Shown: in pieces, positions 20,387 to 33,529 of the stretch
Position numbering within the stretch: position 1 is the first letter of the stretch
Layout: each line of letters begins with the position of its first letter
From: Lutjanus erythropterus
Lineage: Eukaryota; Chordata; Actinopteri; Lutjaniformes; Lutjanidae
NCBI GenBank assembly: GCA_020091685.1
Contig: CM034597.1
Coordinates: forward strand, 1,496,646 to 1,560,645
Direction of reading: 5' to 3'
Length of the DNA: 64,000 bases
Position numbers and translations under genes: made by a program
Notes under the pieces: generated by a model
Told to the model about the DNA's origin: nothing
Databases searched by the model: none
The model's input: only the letters and a program-made list of their open reading frames with translations

Positions 20387-23300
20387 CTATTGAAGTGGCA
20401 CATTAGGAAACGCCCATACCAATGATTTGTGAAGATGGTTAAATGGTTCATTTTGGATGACAAACCAGGACAAGAGATATTTTGTTGTTTTGGTGTTAAG
20501 TCTCTATTTTAATATCACGTCTGACCGGGTCAATCATTTCAGTGGCAGAGAAGAGTTTGAGTTGATCTGTGTATAACCTGCATGATCTCCAAAAAGCTGT
20601 TTCAAAAGGAATCACATTGGAAGATATTATCAGAACAAAATAAAGGCTATGAGCTGCTTCAGTGCCAAATGTCCATCTGTCCCCTTCTCACCTTTCTCCT
20701 TTCCCTCCCTTATCATTTCTTTCTCAGGTCTTCTGCTCTCCATTTCCTCCTCCATGTGGGTAGTGCACTGACCTGAACCATGCAGTGGTGATTGCCTCTG
20801 CAGTTCAATGCGGGGGTCTCATTTCCGAAGCCCCATGACTATTCCTGGAGGTGCAGCTTCACTGTGATTGATGCTTTATAAAACCTTTTTTACAGTTGTG
20901 ACATTTCAGTGAAAACAAGCGGGGTCTGAACTTTCCATCTGCCGGGTCCACCTGCCTGTACCTCCCTCTTCACTTGCCACCATCTCTCCCTCACTCACCT
21001 ATTTGTTGATTTTTGTGCATGTCTCACCTTTAAACTCCTGCTTTTACTGCAGTTTTCCTCAATATTTCACTTTCCTGTCTCTTCCTTTATATTCCTCCTC
21101 ATCCTATCAGCTCTCCTTCACTTCTTAGATTTCATAGACCACTGTCACTTAGTGAGAGAAAATGGGAAAAAGAGTAAGGCAGAAAGAAATGTTCGTTCAT
21201 AGCAGTTAATCAGCTGGATATACAGCCCCACAGTCTTTCTGAATCTTGATAAAGAACTGAAATCCACCATTCCTCTTGTCTTGCACATCAGATGAGCTTT
21301 GTTTTGCATCGGTTGTTTTAGTTGTTTGTTGGTGCCGTGTCTATATACAGTAAACATGCACACCTGCTACTTGCCGATCTGTGAAGCACATTGTGTCTCT
21401 TCTGGAGTGAAATGCGCTGTATTTAAGTTTTTTTTTTTGCTTTTGTCTTTCTGCTGTGAAGGATTCGACTGCCTGCACAGTGGTTTCAAACAAGGTAGCC
21501 TACAGTCTCCATCACTGCGGTCTGCCTTAGTGTCTTTAGATTGAGTCCAATGGTGTCCAACATCAATTCCCACAATTCCTGCAATGCATGTAAGTCTCTG
21601 GAAGCAGGAAGTCTATCCACAATTAAAATCATCTTATCTTGCTGAATATTCAACCAATTCTGAGGCAGTTTGGTTTGTTACAGATGCAAGATGTATTTAT
21701 GATATGCCATAAACAGTTTTCATACTGAAAGACTTTATCTTATGTTTACAGCAACAGTAGCAGTCCTATTATATAGCATTTAAGCCAAAGTAATCCTGTG
21801 TAATTCTAATAAATAGCTTCTAAATAACCTATATTCTTTTTTTCTTACTGCATGCAAAATATCTGTCATGGTTTTATTCTGTTAATATTTTTGGTATTAG
21901 ACAAAGACAAATAAAAGATAAAGACAAAGAAGAATATAAAAGACAAAGACACAATTAGACATGATGACAACACACCCTAAGTACATTTCTAGCAGGCTTC
22001 ACAAATCTGTTTTTAATTGCATTTAAAGTTAACACTTCACATTTTGCTCATTTATATTTTAAGTCACACATGTGCAGAAAAAGAAAACATATCCAGTGTA
22101 TCAGCAGGGTTTTTTGTTAAACACTAATTAGCAGCATAATATCTGGATATTTTGTATAGTAAGAGGTCTTATGTATGGTGCATTTTAGCAATAAGGGCAA
22201 AAAGACAATATTTGTTTGATCATTTCTAGTTAAGGTTTGGATTTTGTGTGCCCTGTATCCAACATTAATGTCCTTTGCCAGTCACGTGCCTTTTTCAGTG
22301 ATGAACTACACTACCTGTGGTTGTTTTATAGAAATGGCAACATATTTTACATTTCTTGGACCAGTGATATGTTCAGATTATTAAACTTTTTTAATCTTAG
22401 TGTTTAATATTATGGAAGTTCCTGAAAACCAAACAAATATGGGCACCTCACATCAACCAAAGTCCACCATCTGTGGTAATAAAACCCAAATTTAATGGAT
22501 ATACAGCCTCACACAACCAACTCTGAAATCATTCCATCATTTTGAGTAGTTTGGTGATGGGAATTTTTCTCATTTCTACTATTTACTACTACATCCCATA
22601 TGATGTAAACGCAGCATTAGACCATGGGTGGCCAAGCTCATGCCACACCAACCAAACACCTCAGATCTAGCAGCTGAGCTTGTCATGATAGTGTTTTACA
22701 AGCTGGTTTGGAAAAAAAAATCAGACTGTGGAATCTGTGCTTATGACATTTGGATGACTAATTGTTTCTGAGCTCATTAATCTCAGTGAGAGTCATATCC
22801 CTTGCTGTTTTCTGATCTGGTACATGTCTCATTGAGCATAATATCGATGTCAGAGACCTTCATCCCATTAAGGCAAGCACAGAATCTGACATTTGAGTGC
22901 TGAACCCTCCTGCTGAACCCTCGTGTTCTCTCTGGTTTCACTGTACCTTGGTCTACACTGATCAAGCACATTCTACACAACGCTGGGACCACAAATGGAC
23001 CTTCTGAGGTGACAGCAGCAGATCTGCTCAACATATGCAACATTGCTGCTGCGTCTCACTGACTTATGAAATGTGTCATAAGTAGTTTGGATGACTGAGT
23101 GGCTGACCTTTACTCAATGGTCCCAGTATGTCCAGCAGATGAGTGCACTGCTGAATAGCTTTACATTGGTGGCTTTGACATTTGGTTGCTCTGGCCAAGT
23201 TATTCAGGTCATAGAACAGCTTAACAAATTAATCAGTCAATGTGAGGATGGAGTTGAGATTGTGCCACACACTGCCAAGAAGGTTATGTGATTTCAGGGC

Positions 23301-23849
23301 ATGGTTCGTGCAACAGCTCCTGCTTGAACTTGTCCCCAGTAGTGGATCCTCTGATCTACAAGTGAGTGAGCCCCACATGAATGTTAAACATGAAGACCCA
23401 GCTGCTGTGTTGCTGCAGGCAAATAATTAGGGGGATGATAGATCTGTCAGTTATTTCTCTGTGATTCTATACTCTTACCTGTCCAGTGTTATGTCATAGC
23501 TTAACATTAGTTCAGCTTAGCTGAAGAGGCACAACATCCATATTTTAGAGTCTTTTCAACAGTACATAGTTTGCTACGATAGCATTTCTTTATGGATCAT
23601 GCAATCCTTGTTTTGTCTTCCTCTGAGAGATGCTAGATCTTCTTCCTTGTGCAATGGTTTAGAATTCTGGCTGCTACCTTAAGTCTGCAAGTCAACCATG
23701 TGGCCTGCAGTGTCCTCCCCCTCAGACAGATTCGGTCTTTCTTTTCTCCCAAGAGTCTATGCTGTTCTTCTCTCTGAAAGAGCTTGGCCCCTCTATCATT
23801 TATTCCATTCTGTGGAATGCCCATCCCGACCTTGGTTCAGCTCAACTGT
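20387..23849. other. Long unique stretch, no gene recognised
   Basis: Mostly AT-rich. 20640-21140 is pyrimidine-rich on the plus strand. 21898-21960 has degenerate AAAGAC/AAAAGA repeats. A minus-strand open frame at 22783-23043 has no recognisable domain or splice sites. Confidence 0.4.
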
Positions 23850-24385
23850 AATCCACCGTGACATCACCCATTGATTTGTGGACGACTGTTTTTGCGTCTC
23901 TAAATATGGCATCGCCATCTTGGTTTTTTAGAATCAGAAGTGGCCATATGTGGACAAGAGTGTACTGTTGGCTGGGAAGGATAAGCTTTGCTTTGCCTCT
24001 ATCTTGACTGGATCTGGGTCAGAACCCAAGGCCATGCCACAGTAGTGATTTGTAAATCACACGATAGCCATGCCCTATAGCAAACTGTGCTTCATCATCA
24101 GTTTTATTCAAATTCCTAATTTAAAAAATTAACATGATCCTATATTGAAGACTTAAAACTACAGATTGAGTGCATAAGCACATTAAGAAACTGTTTATTG
24201 TGACCAATATCACAATTACAATGTTGTTCAAAATATATATTAAATTAACATATTTAACGACTGGGGCCATTTTCTCATAGACCTACATGAAGCCACAACC
24301 AGAAGAGTCACCCCCTGCCTTGCCAATAGAAGGCATGCAGTTTTAAGGCACATTCACACTGACTTCACTTTTCAGACTTAGAAGC
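23850..24385 (+). repeat. Family E dispersed repeat, copy 1
   Basis: Ordered blocks GTGACATCACCCATTGATTT, ATGGCATCGCCATCTTGG, GTAAATCACACGATAGCCAT, ACATGATCCTATATTGAAGA, GGCCATTTTCTCATAGACCT and AGAAGGCATGCAGTTTTAAG. A second, inverted copy covers about 37500-39085. From memory the family is common in percomorph genomes. No coding capacity was seen. Confidence 0.75.
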
Positions 24386-25429
24386 TCTGTCCACTATTCA
24401 TATATAGTCAATGGCTCAGCTCCTGTTGCACCCTAGCCCTTCATAGGAGGAACTCTCTTTGAATTTCTTGTAACCTTTTTCATCCAAATAGTCCTAGAAA
24501 ACTAAGGAGCCCCAGATACTAAATTTATTAACTAACCTTAGCTAATTAATATATTTTCAAAAAGCCATTAACATCAGAAAAATATACCAACAGTAAAGAG
24601 TACAAATCTGTAAATAGTAACTCCACACCAGCTATTGTATGGAAGAAAAGAACTGCTGCAATGACCCTTATGGGCTTAATGGTCCTCTATGTGATCACAG
24701 CTGGATGTGGTCCTATGTAGTATATTGTATTTGTGGTCACATCCAGCTGTGATGTAGTGTTATACTGCTACGGAACAGAACATCACAGCTGCATAGCCTA
24801 TGGAACATCCAGTCCAAGTAGCTGCCTAAAGATGCAGTTACTTTTCAAGCTATTATGTTGTTTTTAGTAATTTACTGCTGCACAACCATGAAGTTTTAAA
24901 GGATGTTGGAAATGAAACAGGCAAATGGGGAACAGGAAAATGTCAGAAGGGCAAGGCATCATATTTCAAAGTAAAACCTGCTGGCATTTTGTAACCACAC
25001 TGGAACACCTTGACAGCAGGGATTTCCCACAGGTCTGCTGTGGATCCACTAATACGTTCCATCATCAGTTTGAGATTTTATCTGATATGACATACATGTA
25101 TTGTAGCTCTAACTTGATCTGTAGATTTTGAAACATGGTGTATAAGCATTTTGCTGGATTAACTTGGGGTCCATTTCAAATTAAGACATGACCTGAAAAA
25201 TCGGTGGGTCAGTTTGGGAGAAAAGAGTTTATCTCAAAGGGGCTTTGTTGGTTTTTTTGGCTTTGGCAGGATACTTTGTTCTCTTGGAAAGTGGCTTTTG
25301 GGTTTTAGCCTAGGCCCTTTCAAACAATGCCGCAGACATTTTGATTATTTTGCCAAAACATATAAAATTGTAGAACCAGAAAATATTGATTTTCATTTTA
25401 GTTCTCCAAATTTTAATGAGGCAATTGCA
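24386..25429. other. Unique sequence with one perfect inverted repeat
   Basis: No gene was recognised. It holds the hairpin described at 24694-24753. Confidence 0.45.
24694..24753. repeat. Perfect 16-bp inverted repeat
   Basis: ATCACAGCTGGATGTG at 24694-24709 and its exact complement at 24738-24753, separated by 28 bp. A degenerate third half-copy (ATCACAGCTGCAT) lies near 24782. No terminator or RNA function can be assigned. Confidence 0.85.
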
Positions 25430-25645
25430 CTTAATTACCTCCACCAAGGCAGTTATGTTTTCAAAGCATTCTTTCATTGTTTGTTTGTCTGCAGGATTAC
25501 AGAAAAACAAATGGCTTGGTTTTCATGAAACTTGGCGGAAGAGTGTAGCAATGGCCGTGGTAGAACCCATTAAGTTTTTGAGCCAAGTCACATGGCAGAT
25601 ACACAAATTATCACTTTACATTAACACTGCAAGATAGGGTATTTA
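25430..25645 (+). repeat. Dispersed repeat family L
   Basis: ACCTCCACCAAGGCAGTTAT, TTTGTTTGTCTGCAGGATTA, CATGAAACTTGGCGGAAG and GTAGAACCCATTAAGTTTTT follow the order of a common fish DNA repeat known from memory. The open frames through it are incidental. Confidence 0.7.
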
Positions 25646-28099
25646 GCCTTGTCAAAATGAATGGCATACATCCTCCAATCCAGTAGATGGTTGTGATGGA
25701 AGAGCCAACTTTAGAAATATGATAACTCAATATCACAGCCCACATTCTCAGGTACCTCTGGGGTAGGATGTACACATAGTTACTCAAATTTAATAGAGAA
25801 AGCAGTCGTTATGGAGCACTCAGGACAGTGGTTACATAGGAGAACCAGTAAAATTGTGACATTGTTTTCTCAAACTCAGGAGTGGCTATGAAAAAAATAC
25901 ATGTATCATGCAACTAATAATACTCTTATTCAGATCCAAATGTGAATTTTCTGCAAGAAACTCCACCACAGATATTAAGAGAATCTAATTTGTCATGTAA
26001 TTATGATTATTATATTCTTAAGGACATGGATGGACATGGACCTCTCCGTGGTCAACTAAAATACTGCTAAATACTATTTCAATCATGTGAAATAAATTTT
26101 TGGATGTATACCTATATTATCTCTAGCTTCTGCCCCTGAGGGGGGCACACCTTACTGTATAGTTAAACTATACTGTTACTATTCTGTAACCGTTCCAGTG
26201 TAGGAGATCATCTGAATAGGTTTTTGAGTGTTTTGATATTAGTGGTATTCCTCTCATCTTCACCTCATTTTAGCTGACTGTTAGGACTGTAAATTCAGTG
26301 TGCACTTGTCCAACCCCACCACACCCCTCTGTCATACAGATGGCTAGCTTTCTGTAGCACTACCAGCCATGTTTCCAAGGGGACTTATGTACTGGCAAAG
26401 CACACGTGTGGTTTTATGTGTGACTTGTGGTGTGGGTGCAGAACATATGTCACTGCCACCCTGCCAGTTCTAGGCAGTAAATTCTCCATCATGACTATCA
26501 GTATGATTAAATAGAGGTACCTGGCCACATCCATCATGACACATAATCACTGAGAAGGTCACACAGGTCAGGGACTAGGGGAGGAAGCTAATGGAGTAGA
26601 TACATTCAGTGTGAGTGCATTACTACATAACCACATGCTGTGTATACTGAATAAAAGCTTGTACATCACACAAAGTCCAAAACCAGAGACTGAGAACTGC
26701 AAGGGAGTGACGCATTCCTGTCATGTTGATGCTCACTGTGTCAACCCAGTGACTGATGATAAGTCAATGGTAACAACAGACATTCTCATCTGAAAACAAC
26801 TTCACCTTGTTTACATAGATGACTACTGATGGTTCAGAGTACTACTGAAGTTTAAGTCCGTCACACTGCCTTGCACTTCATACAGCCCCTCTGAAGGCTG
26901 AAGGTGATGAGCTTTGAAAAAACTTTGAATCTTTACTTACACTTGTGCATTAGGACTTTACAGCATGTCAGTGGAGCTTAGACATGTGATCTCTGATCAG
27001 CTGGCAAACACTTTGGTATACAAATTTCTGGGCCAGTGTTGATGTAGAAGGGCAACCTACAGTAAGTTGATGAAAGGTCATTAATCTTTGACTAGATCAG
27101 CAAAGACAACCGGTCTTTACTGAGCTTGGTCTGGCATGCTTGTCTTAGTACAGATCAGTCTTTAGAATGAACCTGACATAAATTGCATCAACCAGACTTA
27201 AGCCAAGTCTACGCAATGTGCTTTCATGTGAATGCCCACAAGACAATGGTTGTTGCCTAGCAGTGTGCGCTGCTGGGATATATTGTTAACAATATTTTGT
27301 CATCTTGCATATTTGTAGCAAATCACTTCTAATTTGCAGCAAAATCATGGAGTTCTAAAGACTAAGAAAAGGTAATTTCATCTCACACTGAGGTAATAAA
27401 ATGACTGGTGGTTTGTAGACAGCACAAGAAAACACTGACTGTCAAGCAGTTCAGCGTAGGCTAATAAAAAATATGAAACAGTCGACTTCAAGAGAATAAC
27501 ACAAACAAAAAATGTTGTTCATATAAAACAGATGGACAGATGTTAGTGAGCAGACTCAACTGATTTCACCATTAAACTAGTAACCGAAATATCCCCAGAT
27601 TCCCTTCAAAAACTGTGCAGTTTTGAGAGTTGCTTTTGAGAGTAAAATGCTATCTGTGAGAAATTAAATTGACTTATTCAGGCCTTCTTGCAAATTCTGT
27701 AAATGGTACTTAATTCTTATGTCTGATGTTCTGTCTGACTGAATATGATTCATTTCCCACCTGTATTGCTTTAATTTTCCACACAATTCTGTTGAATAAC
27801 ACATTTTTTTTTAGAATTAATGGTACAGAAGAGAAGGTATCTGTGATTAGGTATTGTACATATCTGTATTAATCAACCTAGATTTTGATCTTTACACCTC
27901 TTAGCAAGAAAAAGGTTTAAACCAAGATGGTGCAACCAGTGTAACTATTAGGTTGGACTTAGAATGGCATGTTAAGGCAAACTTAGCTTAAGACCAAGTT
28001 TAAGTCATGTTGGTGCAAGCAACAGAACACATAATGTGATCTAGTGAAGCCATTTCCACGACAAACCTTATGCCTACTCTAGTTATTATACATAATAAC
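25646..28099. other. Unique sequence, no gene recognised
   Basis: AT-rich. A small tandem of GGACATGGAT lies at 26021-26041. No repeat termini or splice-bounded coding frame were recognised. Confidence 0.4.
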
Positions 28100-28345
28100 T
28101 TTACACAATTGGTATTGTCACTAGTCTCGCATAGCCAGACGTCTCTCCACAGCACTCAGCACTGGTGAAAGGTCTGGTTCCATGCATACACATTCTGATA
28201 TGATATACGGGGAAAAAGGCCACACCTTGTTTGCACTTCTTTAAACCAATCACAAATGTCTTAGACTGTGTTAAACCCAGGATGCAGCGATGGTGCTGCT
28301 GCAAAATAGTGTTGAGGGGTAAGTTGTTGTGGTGGAACATTTGCA
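28100..28345 (+). repeat. Dispersed repeat fragment (family M)
   Basis: CACTAGTCTCGCATAGCCAG, TTCTTTAAACCAATCACAAA, GGATGCAGCGATGGTGCTGC and GTGGTGGAACATTTGCACGT match, from memory, a fish DNA-transposon-like repeat. The minus-strand open frame here is part of it. Confidence 0.6.
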
Positions 28346-30829
28346 CGTTAGGAAGTGAGCTCTGGCATTAAATGACTACATGCCTGCAAAAGAAAAGCTA
28401 ACAGCTGTTAGCTTGTTTATGTTCATACTATAAGCATCCAAGGTGCACATTTGCAGTTTTCAGTGACTAGGTTCCAACTAGGAGGCAGCGACCAATGGCA
28501 GGACTTATATCAGCCGTGTGCACTCAGTGAGTTAGACTAGTTGCCCATGCCCTCTGAAAACTATTTATCTCCAAATTTGGTGATTTTGAATTTTTCAATA
28601 AAACTGAAGGAGGGAGCGCTCCTTTACAAGTTTGTACAATTCTCCCATTTCTTACGCCAAGCAACCCATTTATACAAGTCACTGGATCATCTGAATAATG
28701 CATCGCCACAAAGCTGGCTGATTTTCTGGACAGCGACTGTGCATATAGCCTCAAAGTGCTGAAGACCACGTATAATCAACTTGCTTTGCCCAGACCACTT
28801 CTGCAAAATGCAAGGAAGCCAGGGGCCAGTTAAAAAAACAAGTATCAATAATAATGTTAATGATGAATACAATTTTCTTGTGGTGCTACCAGGTGGGAAT
28901 GCTGCACTGAAGCTAGCATATTCTGACTCATGATGGAGACTGACGCTATCCTGACTGGAAGTGTCATTTGGCAAATTAAACACAGGATTGGTATGAGGTA
29001 GCAAAAAAAAGGCAAAATTATCTGTCCATCTTCATTGAATTGTCTGTTTTTACTGTTGACCTTTCCATGTTTACTGTCCTCACTCACCATTGCTAAGCAG
29101 CAAATGCAACCATAGCAGCCTTGCACAGATCAACTGGACACAGAAATCAAGTTCATCATAAGCAGAGGTTTTGAGGGAAGGAACAGTGTTAATCAATTTA
29201 TTTTGATTGTAAATTGGAAAACACCTTGAGGGTCTCCTAAGCATTTCTCCAAAGTTGGAGAAATGCTCGGTATTCATATTTTGTGACTGAGCAAAGCCCT
29301 TAACGCTGCTGATGGTGAAAGAATACAATCATGATTATTGTTTTGTATATAATTAAAGTATGATAAGCCCGACTGTAAATCATGTCCTACTCTGGAGGAA
29401 TATATGGCAGGACCATGCACCAATATAAAAGCATTCCATCCACCTTTGTTGAAGTCAGGGTATGACTCAAAACACAGGAAACAGAAAATGATTAGACGAG
29501 GCCAATTATTTTGTAGGAAATGGTCTTAAAATTGAAATGCTTTATAAATGTGTGTTTCGAAATAGATTCCTTTGTTGCTGAAGTTGGAATAGACTGAAAA
29601 AGGCTGAAATGATTTCGACTTATGTATTTTCCTGTCCTGAGGGGTCTGTGAGCAGGAAACATCCTCTCAGCGGTCCAATCATAGGCTTTTCCAAGTGCCC
29701 CATCTGGACTATCTTATGAACAGGTGACACGGCACACGGAGGTCAACGCTGTGAATTCATGCATACTGTTATCACCTCTGTCCCGGACGAGAGACACGTT
29801 TTTGAAGACGTGACTGTTCCGTGACCTGCAGTGGCGCTCACAATGTAAAGTCTTCCTCCATGTGCTGTGTTAAGTGCATGTGATTAAGTATGCTCCTCAG
29901 GGTGTGATTCTGTGGCCGAGGTGCAGGATGTACTCAACATGCCCTTTACACATGATCACTCACTAAAACAGGCCCTGAGCTGATAACCAAAAACAGAGCA
30001 CTAAATCAGAATTAACTCTGAAACTTCCTGATACTGGACTGTCACCCATTGTTGAAAACTGGGACAAATCATGTCCTACCAAAATAAAAACTTAAAATTT
30101 AACTTTAATACCAACACTCTGATTCAGATTTTTGGTCAAATGGATTCTTTTAGGGTTTATATATAAAAAATATATGTAATTTATGAAATGCTTTTTTTTT
30201 GTTTATTTATTTATATGTCTAAACTTGCTCTGTACTTGAAAACACCCTTTTCCCAGACAAGACATAACTTACATTTAAAAATGCGTTTTAGAACACAGGA
30301 ACACTTCACACATCTATTAGATGAAACAGGTGCATAGGAGAGAGTTGAGTAGACCAAGAAGTTGCAAAAGGACTCCCACACACTGTCTAAATTAAAACAT
30401 ACCATTTATTTGCAACATTTCAGAACTAGACTGGCAACCAATACCTACTGATAACAGAGGTGTAAAATCTGTTTTTCAATGAAAAATGTTGGCCCTTTAA
30501 ATTTGTGTCCCAGATTTCCATCAACTTTTTTTTAATACAGAAAAACATGATTTAATCTGGCATTAAAAGATTTAGCTATATCCTGTTTCCAATATCTCAC
30601 TTCCTGGTCTTATAAAAGGATGAATGCTCAAACACTGGTAAACATTCTATTTTTTTCACATATTCATTCAATAACATTTCTCAGATTATCAGATGTGTCT
30701 CCATCATAACATGTCAACTCTGTAGTCCCTCTAAATCAAAGCTAACTAAGAATGATGGTTTAAAAATGTATATTTTGATGAGCAGTAAGAGAACTCTGGA
30801 CTACTTTAAAAAATAAAATGGTTTTGTCT
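28346..30829. other. Unique sequence with small palindrome
   Basis: Contains several overlapping short open frames (28524-29328) with no domain and no convincing splice framework. 29620-29960 is compact, non-repetitive and better balanced in GC than its surroundings. No gene was recognised. Confidence 0.35.
29241..29266. repeat. Near-perfect palindrome
   Basis: GCATTTCTCCAA and its exact complement are separated by only two bases. Confidence 0.8.
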
Positions 30830-30880
30830 ATGTTTTGTCAACTCTGTCAGATTTTCCATCTGACAGAGTTGACAAAACAT
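30830..30880. repeat. Perfect 23-bp inverted repeat with 5-nt loop
   Basis: The left arm at 30830-30852 (starting ATGTTTTGTCAACTCTG) is exactly complementary to 30858-30880, with loop TTTCC. A related half-site, ATGTCAACTCTGTAG, occurs at 30711-30725. The perfect arms suggest a young or repeat-borne palindrome. There is no evidence of transcription. Confidence 0.9.
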
Positions 30881-31524
30881 CTTTTTTAATATATTTTCCA
30901 ACATAATTGAAGAGTAAAAATCAAAACCCCCCAAAAAGGTTTTGTACCAATCCTCATCTATAACTGCAATGTATGTTTATTTGTCAGTGTGATAAATGTC
31001 TTTAATGCATCACAGAGAGACAAATCTAGCATCTACACAGATAAGGGATGGAAGGCTCATAGATAGTGACAATATCTGGGGGAATATACTGTATATAAAT
31101 TATATTTAAATAGTGAAGAGGTCCAGTCAATAAATGTAGACACTTAAAGTAAAAGTCAAGTCCTTCCTCATTTAGAATTATTTTGTTGGAAGCAAGGCAG
31201 CTCTGAAGAAAAAGATTCACTGACAACTAACGGATGAGATCACAGTATCAAGGTTTCACAGCTAGCTGGTTAACAGCAGCTATTTTCAACAATGAAGAAA
31301 AAATTTAATTAAAGAGCATGAGAACATGGGAGTTAGCAATAGCTAGCAATGAGTCTTTTTCAAAGGTTTTCAAAAGTTTGACACATCGGAGTGATATGCC
31401 ACCCCATGAACATTTCTCTGAATTCACCTCTGCTCTTGTCAACCACCAAAAAGTGGTGGTGGTGGTGGGCAGAGCAGGGGCACTCACATGTCCATGTGCA
31501 CGTGAGCGTCACAGCTGGACCATG

Positions 31525-31760
31525 GAGCAACAGAAGAAGGTGGTGGTGCTGACTTGGCATCCAAATTCCCCAGATCTCAGTCCCATTGAGCATCTGTGGG
31601 ATGTACTGGATCACAAAGTCTGATCCATGGAGGCCCCACCCTGAAACTTACAGAACTTAAATGATTTGCTGCTGATATCTTGGTGCCAGAAACGTCAGCG
31701 AGACAACCTACACAATATTAGGCAGATGGGTTTAATGTTGTGGCTGATGGATGTATATTA
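31525..31760 (+). pseudogene. Tc1/mariner-like transposase C-terminal remnant with right terminus
   Basis: The frame ending at 31623 reads HPNSPDLSPIEHLWDVLDHKV, which contains the PDL.PIE.LW block around the catalytic glutamate of Tc1-like DDE transposases. In the same frame, TGA stops lie at 31621-31623 and 31642-31644. The following residues (NLQNLNDLLLISWCQ) still look like transposase, then the copy jumps by deletion to a terminus-like GGTTTAATGTTGTGGCTGAT at about 31729-31748. The N-terminal DNA-binding region and earlier catalytic aspartates are absent. Both stops could be decayed CGA arginine codons. Inactive. Confidence 0.8.
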
Positions 31761-32189
31761 CATTATGAGTTTTAGACACTGTAACTGTGTCCTTTCATTA
31801 TTGTCTGTCATAATCAGGTTTTTGTCAATTGCCTCCTTCAGGGATAATTACACAAAGCTGTCCTTGTATCTTTTATGACTGCTTGGTTTAGTCTGTTTCA
31901 GATAAGACAAAAGCTGCTGCATTTGTTGGCAGTTTTATTGCAAAACCAGAGAAGTGTTAATGAACTTTATAAAATATTAAAATTGTCCATATTCACCAAA
32001 GAAAAAGAAAAGGCACTTTGTCCAGACACTTAGGAAGCCTTCAGTGAGCTCGAAGCTCTGCACAGGGAAGGTAGAAACCCCAGTTCCAATTACAATGACA
32101 GAGACTGAATTATGACTTGATTATGTCACAGATCCTGTACAGTAAAGTGAAGTTCCTCTGTCCCTGTTTATGAAAGGTTTGATTTCCAG
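31761..32189. other. No gene recognised
   Basis: AT-rich unique sequence. Confidence 0.4.
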
Positions 32190-32199
32190 GTCCCATATT

Positions 32200-32480
32200 T
32201 TCATGGTAAATAGATGGTAATTATCAAGTAATATACTTAAAATTTCTTAGACATTACCCACAAATGACCTCAGAATTTCATGGTTAAGTATGTGATAATT
32301 AGCAAATACCATTTTGATGTAGATGGTGGTAATTACAAGGCAACGTAAAATTTCTCAGAATTAACTCTCAAACTGCCCCCAGATTACCCCAAATTACCAC
32401 CAACTGCATTACTTGACTAATTATTACATACTTAACCATGAAATTTGGGGGTAATTTTTTAGAAATTTCAAATATGTTAT
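32200..32480. mobile_element. Foldback (inverted-repeat) MITE-like element, family N
   Basis: Arms at 32274-32302 and 32417-32445 are complementary over 29 bases with one mismatch (TTTCATGGTTAAGTATGTGA at the left). Outside them ATTACCCACAAAT and, inverted, ATTACCCCCAAAT continue the symmetry imperfectly. GGTAATTA and AAATTTCT motifs recur through the unit. No coding capacity. Exact ends were not determined. Confidence 0.7.
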
Positions 32481-32759
32481 CCACCCACTACACATGAAAA
32501 TGGCACTTGCTTATTAACATGGTGGCCTTCAGTGGAGATAGTAAAGGTTTACTCACCAAAGTGATTTATAGAAAAAAGAGGAAGGAAAAGGGCAAGAGAC
32601 ATACACAAGAATGGACAGTGGAAGAAAAAAAACAGAAACCGTTAAGAAAGAAGCAACCTCTGTATCCTTTCTTTATTATAAACTCCCTGGTGACAGAGTG
32701 AATGAAATTTAGATTAGCCTTTATGCTTGACCTGTTAACTCCCAATGACATAGACACAG

Positions 32760-33015
32760 ACTGTAGCAGCAAGATAATGGGAGGAGGAAGGAGGAGGTGT
32801 AGAAAGACAAAGGGAGGAAGGGAAAATAGATAATGAGGGAGGAGCATAACGTTTTGTGACGACAGCAGAAATCAGAAAAAAGAAAAAAGATAGAGGGGGA
32901 GATGGAGAGATAGTGAGGGTGAGATAAACAGACAGAGGAGATTAGAGGGGAAAAAAGGGATGATGGAAGTGTTGATGGGATTAAATATGTGGATGAGGTA
33001 GAGAGAGACAGATGC
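32760..33015. repeat. Homopurine-rich tract
   Basis: The plus strand is dominated by GGAGGAAGGAGG, AGAAAAAAGAAAAAAG and GGGGAGATGGAGAGA motifs, giving triplex-prone low-complexity sequence just upstream of a long CA tract. Confidence 0.75.
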
Positions 33016-33105
33016 CAGGAGGTAACCTCCCCCCTCTTCCTCCTCCCCCGATTCTGTTCATCTCTCCTGGGAGGAATGCACTTTCACCATGTACTATGTC
33101 ATACT

Positions 33106-33108
<3 letters not shown>

Positions 33109-33169
<61 letters not shown>
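33109..33169. repeat. Long (AC)n microsatellite
   Basis: About 30 uninterrupted AC units. Open frames coding poly-Thr-His or poly-Cys-Val are artefacts. Confidence 0.97.
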
Positions 33170-33170
<1 letters not shown>

Positions 33171-33529
33171 GCTGCAACATCAACATGGAGGACACATTTT
33201 CTCAGTCTTTGGCATTCTGTAACAATGTGACTGGTGTTTTGTGTTCATTCATTTACACATTTAAGTCATTACTGTAATATTATTACTTTAACAAGTGATG
33301 CATTGGGATTACAATTTTCAAAACAAATTATGTAATTATATCATAGTTTTAAATTCGAGTAATACTGCATTAGGCAGTTGGCTTTTTGTCCAAGTGATGT
33401 GTGGATGTGTGGGTCCACATGTCTCCATGTATTATCCACCCGCCACCACAGCAGATTATATTTCCAGTTTAGACATGCACACAAGCTTTTCTCTTGGGGA
33501 TCCTTTTTTTTTTAATGAATAAGCAATAG

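Noticed and set aside
30830..30880. microRNA precursor
   Set aside because: The stem is perfect and only 23 bp with a 5-nt loop, shorter and more regular than a normal precursor, and there is no expression evidence.
32981..33277. Overlapping open frames around 33 kb
   Set aside because: All run through the (AC)30 tract.
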